Both the position numbers and the translations under genes were made by a program. From Plakobranchus ocellatus (lineage: Eukaryota; Mollusca; Gastropoda; Plakobranchidae): a stretch of 27,100 nucleotides of DNA. A model generated the notes under the pieces. It had not been told where the DNA came from. It ran no database searches and saw only the letters and a list, made by a program, of their open reading frames with translations. Positions 20,372 to 27,100 of this stretch are shown one piece after another. The stretch is taken from assembly GCA_019648995.1 (NCBI GenBank), contig BLXT01000588.1, positions 3,447,485 to 3,474,584 on the forward strand. Reading direction: 5' to 3'. How positions within the stretch are numbered: position 1 is the stretch's first letter; every line of letters starts with the position of its first letter.

Positions 20372-22408
20372 CTACAAAAGTAAAAAGGCCATTATCAAAA
20401 GTGAAAAGACATTCTGTTGGCTTTCTAAATAAAAAAAAAGCTTGCTGGAATTTATTTGAGACCTTTCCATACTACCTAATGAAAATATAGATATTGATAT
20501 ATACATTAAACATAATGACTACATGCAGACACAATCAACATTGTGAAAACACCAAAGGTACGATGCAAACAGATACACAAGAATATGCTGTTGAAAAAAA
20601 ATTTATTTCTCTTCTGTGATCTATGAGATAATAATATCAGAATTCATTAAAAGGCCCAAATGGCACCATTTACATCTATAACTTGCAATACTGATTTAAT
20701 AAATCCATAATTTTTTTTTCAGACACCTCTCATCAAGTTGGATGTAAAGAAAAAGATTTCAAATATATGTTGTGTTGGTTATTTTTTTTGCTTCCCAATT
20801 TTACTATTTAAAAACAATGAATTTCCAACCTCCGCAGAGAATGAAGCTGACACAATTCAATATTTGTCAAAGAATAAAGATTTATTGTTGAACCTACGTA
20901 AACTTACAGATGTAGGGTAACGAGTTTTGACTGATTTGTGCTACTGCCACATGACATATATATACTTTCTGTGAAAAACTATTTATTTGTAAATCAAAGT
21001 AATAAAAACTCCTGAAAATTATTGCAAAATTAAGAAACCGCCTATTAATGAATGCCATTTAATTTGCACTCAGTTACTAATTTATCAAATTGGTATTAAA
21101 GTGAATCACTCTTCAATATATTTTTCATTATAAGAACACACAGTGCAGTCCAGATAGTATACATTAATATTTTGTGTATATTTAGCCTCATTAGTCTGTC
21201 ACAGTTCTTTCCTCCTAATTTACCAATTATTAATTTTTTAATCAATTAACATGCTTTTCCTCACAGTTTCTATTTTGATCTTTTTGATCCTTAACACTTA
21301 TTTATGCTCTTTCAGGATAAATTTTCATGAACTATTTCCTTTAGACTTTCGTCATCATTAATATATTCAATATTTAGCAAGAAAACAGATCTTGTGTTTT
21401 AAAGGATGCAAAAGAGCAAACTAACGTAAAAGCACAATGCAGAAGAAGGAACAAAGACAAAAGTAAGAATCAAACAAAGTGCTCTTTTTCTTTGATGGCT
21501 TTGTCTTTACAACATAAAATATACATGCATATGCATATCTGTAGCAGTCCTACAGAAAACTTTTATGTAGTTTGTACATACAGCAATGGTAATTTTACAC
21601 TTCTTTTTTACAGACTTTTACTTCTTTTTTGAATGGAATTCAGTTATGTAGAACTTCAACTTGATTAATTTTGTGGAACTGTTCCATGGATGCTGCTTCA
21701 TGCCATCTCATAGTAGCAAATTAAATTGTATGGAATAATTGTATTGAATAAACAAGCAGATTTGCTTTCCAACCCTTGATTAAATAATTATGAGACTTAC
21801 AGTAAACACAGCACAAAATGTTAGCTTTTGAAAGGTAAGAGTTATTAGAATGACACGCACACTTTATGGATTTTAATGCCAGATAACATATGATAGGCCT
21901 TTTTCATAAATGAAAAGTAACAACAAAGTCAAGTTCATAAGACGCTTGAAATTTAAAAAATCCATTCCTAAGCAACTTATTTGAAGATAATGTTCAGTAA
22001 ACTAGAGAAAGGGAATCTGATGTATAAAGTGAGTATGAAGGCTCCCGAACAAAATACATCATAATAATAGTAGAACAAAAATCTTTACCTACAATTTTAA
22101 AAACAAAGAAAATTGATATAACATTATTGAGTTTTCACTTCATAAATTTCTATAAAACAATTTATGATTCAACCCATTTACTTTTAGTAGATATGGAACT
22201 CACGATATCATTAATTTATGCCTAGATAGATTCTTTGGCCTCTTTGTTTAGCTTTCTAATAACCTAAGTGTTCAAAAATAGTTACATGATGCAAAGCAGT
22301 ACTACAAAAAGAATCCAGTTTCAGGTTTACATACCTGAGATCAACCCAAAATATAAAGAAAGGAAATAATAATTGTAACAGTATCACCAAATAAGTCCAG
22401 TTGCAGAT
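20372..22408. other. AT-rich stretch, nothing identified
   Basis: Short chance open frames only. A perfect minus-strand donor (GTAAGT, read from ACTTAC near 21798) is preceded by a short open piece with a fair acceptor, too small to call. Confidence 0.4.
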
Positions 22409-22686
22409 CTAAATCACTAATATAGAAAAAAAAAAAATAAAGTAAAAAAGCAAAATTCCCACCAATGCTTTATGTACACAAAGTTGATTGCATGACCATA
22501 GAAGTTCTCCAAATAGAAAAGAGAGTAATTTCGCACCACGTATCTGATGGTTTTCATTTAAAGTTAACCATGCAAAACCCAAACTTGACTTATTTTGAGG
22601 GACTGCTACAGAAGCCGTTTTTTTCCACTGTGACATAAATGTTTTTGAATCTTTTGCTCTTGTTCCAATTGCAAACCTTATATGAC
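22409..22686 (-). CDS. Candidate open segment behind a strong acceptor, minus strand, unidentified
   Basis: On minus, GATTGG plus a run of T ending TAG is a strong acceptor. One frame is open for 91 codons to TAG at 22409, reading HIRFAIGTRAKDSKTFMSQW, then KKTASVAVPQNKSSLGFAWL and TLNENHQIRG, before becoming hydrophobic and Phe-rich. The stretch AVPxNKSSLGFAWLTL recalls CHRD (chordin-type) domains, but this is a weak visual likeness. A second frame is open for 31 codons and is the one that matches the phase of 24082-24164. Two competing frames lower confidence in both. Confidence 0.2.
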
Positions 22687-24081
22687 CTAAAAAAAAACCA
22701 ATCAGTCACCTATCTCATTTAAAGCTTACATATAAAATAATTTTTGTAGATAGACAATGTTGTTCTTGTTTGTTGAAATTTCTTTTGTGGCGAATGGCTT
22801 TAAATTGGAGCTAGTTAACTACATATAGGAGATATTTTGTGTAAATGAATTTTCATTTACAATATCAGGAAAATATGTCAAAGCTTTATACCTAATTACA
22901 TAAATTCATATTCCCTCTGTAGGTATAATATGATAGAATGTGCAAAATTACAACTTTAAGCTAATCTTACAAATTTGTAAACAGTATCATATTTATGCAC
23001 CAAATATTTCTCTGATGACAGAATTTTCATAAATATTCTCACTAATATCCTTCTATATTTGATGGTGTATTTTTTTTTCTCCTCTTTTTTATTTCACACA
23101 AATTTTTCCTCTTTTATTTTTTTAACAGGTCTTTAAAAACAATGATGTAATAACAAAGACCACCATGATTCAGATATCTCCAAACAAATGACGTCAATGT
23201 TTCCTAGACCTAACGAGAGCAAGTGTTTTTAATAAAGCATCAACCACTTGAGACTTTTTTTGTAAATAGCCATATCACAAAAATATTCCTTTACTCCTCA
23301 TCCCACATACAAGATATAATAGCGGTGGGAAAAAAAACGTTTTTTTAAATGATGCAAATTTTTTAACTGAACTTTTCAGAGTTGCAAACAAGGCTTTCAA
23401 GGATATACAATAAGTTTCAGACTGCAGATGGTGGCTTTCAGATCTACTACCACATTGGTATTGTGTTTTGGAAAAGTGTTAAAACCTTATACAATTCCTT
23501 AGAATCTGGACACAGAAAAATTAATTTGTCTTCAATCTGCTCATTAATAATGCCTAGTTAGAAGATTCACAAAATAAAATATGAAATCTACTACTTTTGT
23601 AATCCATGGTTTAAAAATATTGTCCTACAAAATATTTGTCCTCTCAAAATCTATTCATGTCTTCTAATGTAAATGGACTACGCATTGGCAAGAAAAAAAA
23701 TGTTTTGATTGATACAAGCCACAATAATAAAAAAGAAAAATCTCATACGAAAGCCAAAGGAATGTTTTCATATGCTTCTTGTGGAATATTCTCTTTGTGC
23801 TTCCATATTTTATTCTTTCATGCAAAGGCTTAAGTATCACTAAGAAAAAAAATGTGTGAGTATGTTCCCTTCTTGCACAGATAAAATCAAAATACAGTAT
23901 AGAAGAGCAACATGCAATACACCATTTTATCAAAGCAGACTGCCATAGAGTCAGAAATCAGGCAAATAGCTTTTCTGCTTTTCCAGTGCACAATATATGT
24001 ATATGATGTGTTTACACTATAAGAATTAGTTATCTTTTACATCATGTTTCTTAACCATTTCATACGACCAGCAATTCTTAC

Positions 24082-24164
24082 CCAGATATACAATTTGTCT
24101 GAACCTTATCTAAAGCTTTATAACTATTAGTGTACGTTGCACTCACATAAAAAGTTTTTATGAC
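24082..24164 (-). CDS. Candidate internal exon with good splice borders, minus strand, unidentified
   Basis: On minus, CGATATTGCAG is followed by 27 codons plus two bases (VIKTFYVSATYTNSYKALDK, then VQTNCIS-G) and a strong GTAAGA donor at 24081-24076. Spliced to 22686 the frame continues GSYKVCNWNKSKRFKN for 31 codons to a TAA. Residue use is AT-driven, so this remains weak. Confidence 0.2.
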
Positions 24165-26779
24165 CTGCAATATCGTATTTGCTATGGAATGGGGAATTTT
24201 GCCCTTTAGATTTCCTTGAAGCATTTAAATTAGCTTTATTGACCAATACCATTATTAGTCATCACAGCGTTAAATTTTAAATGGTAAGAACAAAAATACA
24301 CACTGAAACCAATTACACCAATTATAATTTTTTTTTTTTTTTTGTATTGTGGTCAAATACAGAAATCGCCATGGATATTTAAGTGCAATTGAAATAATTC
24401 TTGAAAATTCATTCTCTAAAAAAGCTCTAAGCAATATGGTATTGTTTAACGTCATATAGTACTCTACATAATCCATTGAATCAAAGCCAGACTTAATTCT
24501 TTTTATGGCAGCACTGCACTATATAATTCATTCAAATAATCATTTGATTCAAGTTTTAAATTATTGCACATTTAATATACATAATTGCCCGACAAACATG
24601 GTTAAAAATATTATCTAAAGCTTATTCCAAAAGCAGTATTCAGAGATGAATGTCACTTACATCTCTATCCTTTTTTTTTTTTTGTAAATAACATTTTATT
24701 TCATACAATATCTATCATTGCAAAAATCTCTTGGTTTTTTTTTCCCACATATTTTAATGACATGCAAAATAACTTAATTGGTTAAAAATTCATTAACAGA
24801 TTGTTTATTTTTCCTTCCCAACTAATTCTAACACACACTTAAGGCTGGTGTTTTTACAACTGTCTACTAGAAAAACTTTGACAGTATGGGTACTTTTCTT
24901 GTTCCCTTGGTCTTTTTTTTGTTTTGTTTTGTTTTATTGGACACTTTCAGGTATCCATTCTTCTTGAAAAATAACCCCAATATAGTACCTGCCCATCCTT
25001 CACTCTATTACTGATCCAATGAGTTTTTAATGGTTGCATAAAGGAATAGGCATTATATCTGTTAGGTCATGTACGCAATAAAGCTAGAAGAATCTGGCAT
25101 CAAGTGAGAGGGCAAAAAAGCCATAAACAGCCAGAACATTGGACAAGGGCACTAGCAGACTATCCGTTTGACAAGAGTTAACTCTTAGTATTTGAGGATC
25201 AAAGCCACATTTGTTCAAAACAATACATTTCTAGGGTTTATGTAGCCCCACATATAAATATATTAGTGAAATATTGAAATTGCTTGAAACAGCATAGGCA
25301 TAATGAAAGTCAGAGAGTGTTTTGCTTTGTGACAAGGCATAAATGCAATAAAAATGTTACCATTTGCAATATTTTAAAGCAACCAATGGGATCATATTTT
25401 CAACTGCCTCTATCCCTAATGTATCATTGAGTAAAAACAATTTCTAAAAAGAAATAAACATAAAACAGATTACGGTGAAATTTGAAACAATAACATGAGC
25501 CTTGAAAAAAAAATTCACTGGCTATTTACTTCAAATATCGATATAGAATGAGATAAAAGTATTGGGTTGTATTTTCCTGACTGAATGATTGCAAAAAATC
25601 ATTTTAATGTCTCTTTGTCAAGGAAATTTTGGCAATTTTAAATGAAAAGTAAAACTTCGAGGAAAATTTAAAAGATAAAATTAAACAAGAAAGCATATAT
25701 ATTAGTGATGCAACAGGGAGGAAAAAATTTTACAACATAAAATTGCAGCACATAAAATAAATAGTCCCTTCCTAATTATTGTCATTATTTGACTCGCTGA
25801 TTATGATCTGCATGGTTGCATATTTTTAAGCTCTTCCAAAAAGTATGTTGGTTTTCTTTTTTTTTTTTTTGGCAAAGACTACTTCATAAGCAAGAAGACA
25901 CACATGCAGAAATTGCCAACTCATAAAATAAATCCAAAAGGTTAATATTCTTCAGGGTTCAAAGAATATTGGAAAGAAAAACCTGAAATGCATCATTTGT
26001 AAACTTTGAGATGAAGTAATTTTTTGCATAAGTCATATATTTGCATTTGGAAGGTTATTCCCATTTAAAACAAAAACACAAAAAAAAAAAAAAAAAAACA
26101 GGCAACACTAGAAAAGTAAAGAAGAAAAATAGCAGTATTATTATAGCTTTAACATTAGTGGGGAAATACTTGGGCAATTGCCAAAATAAGGACCCCAAAA
26201 TTATGGTCTTTATGTAAAAACAGGTGGATGACTGCTTTTGTAGTAATTATATCATCATAGTCATAATAAAAGTTGTTTGGCTACTTTCCAAAGCATATCA
26301 TCCATCCAAGCTGATTTTATGAAAATAGAGTATTACTTTTCCAAGGCACTGCATTCAGAAACTTAAGATTGTGTTGATGAGTTTTATTTTTTTTTAAATC
26401 TCTTGAAGAAAATCTTCCAATCATGATGATGACAGTGCAGCTTTTGGCAATCCCTCATTTAAGATATACAATCACATCAATCCACATCAAAAGCCTCACA
26501 AACAGCATCCTGAGAAAAGGCACATCTATTAGAAAAAAAGGTTCACTAAAAGCACAAAACAATAAGCCTTAAAAACCAAGTTGTTTATAAATAAAACCGT
26601 GTTCTCTTTTCCATTTTAAGCTGTTAAAACTAAAGAAATCCACAGAGCTTATTTAACAGCAATAGTTTCACAAAGCACGATCAGTACAAAATGAACAACA
26701 TTAAAATAAAGCAGTGTTAACAAAGAACTACTTGTGTGTGAATGAGCAAGACAACAAGCAAAATGAGGCAGGCTTATTG
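24165..26779. other. AT-rich stretch, nothing identified
   Basis: Poly-T and poly-A runs at about 24330-24343, 24670-24683, 25857-25871 and 26080-26098. Positions 25000-25215 are somewhat less AT-rich and open on minus for about 45 codons, without recognisable content. Confidence 0.4.
26080..26098. repeat. Poly-A run of 19
   Basis: Nineteen consecutive A within a longer A/C-rich stretch (26066-26099). No retrogene body or target-site duplication was found next to it. Confidence 0.9.
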
Positions 26780-26931
26780 TCACCTGGATGGACAGGATGA
26801 CCCTGCAATAGACTGACTACTGGCAGCGGTGCCTGCTGACAAAGATGAAAATCCACTTTGGCAGGATTGCAGACTAGTCATTGAGCCCCTGAAATAAGCA
26901 CATGAAGAGGCAGAAATATGTGAATTAAATT
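26780..26931 (-). CDS. Candidate exon of an unidentified minus-strand gene, Ser-rich
   Basis: On minus, TTTTGTTGTTGTTGTAG is followed by two bases and 48 open codons reading FNSHISASSCAYFRGSMTSL, then QSCQSGFSSLSAGTAASSQS and IAGSSCPS. It either ends in CCAG/GTGACA as a spliced exon (26784) or, unspliced, in AGG TGA, giving a C-terminus SCPSR with stop at 26780-26782. The part at 26784-26888 is clearly GC-richer than its flanks and only this frame is open, which favours coding. The Ser/Gly/Ala/Gln-rich content suggests a disordered region. No family is recognised. Confidence 0.35.
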
Positions 26932-27086
26932 CTACAACAACAACAAAAAAGAAAAGGTTAGTAATTTTAATTATGCTGAAATATTGTCAAATTAAAAGAA
27001 GGTCACAAACATGACCAATATTTTTATTTATATAATCTTCATTTAACTTTATAGTATCTCCTGGAAAAAGAAGTCAGAAAAAAAAA

Positions 27087-27100
27087 GGGGGGGGGGGGGG
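27087..27100. repeat. Poly-G run at the window end
   Basis: At least 14 G follow an A run and are cut by the window edge, so the full length is unknown. Confidence 0.95.

Noticed and set aside
26477..26509. Minus-strand mini-exon reading DAVCEAFDVD-stop after TTTTCTCAG
   Set aside because: It needs incoming phase 0, but the only upstream exon candidate ends with two leftover bases; the phase-compatible frame gives an unremarkable hydrophobic tail.
1..27100. CRISPR array, rRNA, tRNA, operons or bacterial promoters
   Set aside because: No regularly spaced repeats, no cloverleaf or rRNA-like sequence seen, and the spliced dynein gene shows the DNA is eukaryotic.

Overview
The window looks like nuclear DNA of a metazoan, probably a marine invertebrate. 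It is strongly AT-rich, genes are split by GT-AG introns, homopolymer runs are frequent, and the only gene I can name with confidence encodes an axonemal (ciliary) motor protein. I cannot fix the phylum from sequence alone; a cnidarian, sponge or mollusc would all fit.

Layout: positions 1-1949 (+ strand) hold the last three exons (189-377, 661-915, 1587-1949) of an outer-arm beta-class axonemal dynein heavy chain of the DNAH9/DNAH11/DNAH17 group, ending at a TAG at 1947-1949. Splicing them gives 268 residues of uninterrupted, family-typical C-terminus; the rest of this roughly 4,500-residue protein lies upstream of the window. A plausible 3' UTR runs to about 2,670-2,760. From there to about 7.9 kb I see no gene I can support, apart from a roughly 285-bp GC-richer repeat (6062-6345, minus strand) that carries the last codons of a non-LTR retrotransposon reverse-transcriptase protein followed by a short GAT repeat.

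From about 7.9 kb to the end no gene can be named. The stretch from about 7.9 to 16 kb is visibly A-richer than T-rich on the + strand, and several short open segments on the minus strand have exon-like borders (15911-15967, 18176-18265, 18319-18636, 20291-20371, 22409-22686, 24082-24164, 26780-26931). They could belong to one or two low-GC genes running convergently toward the dynein gene, but each is short enough to be chance in AT-rich DNA, so they are listed with low confidence. A GC-richer island at 11715-12420 is probably another dispersed repeat. There are two assembly gaps (13600-13669 and 19553-19555); the second directly follows a 20-G run, and the window itself ends in a 14-G run.

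I found no rRNA, tRNA, CRISPR array or prokaryote-like operon, and no convincing new biological system. The most useful leads are the LINE-tailed repeat at 6 kb, the possible minus-strand gene, and the 29-bp perfect tandem duplication at 16.9 kb.
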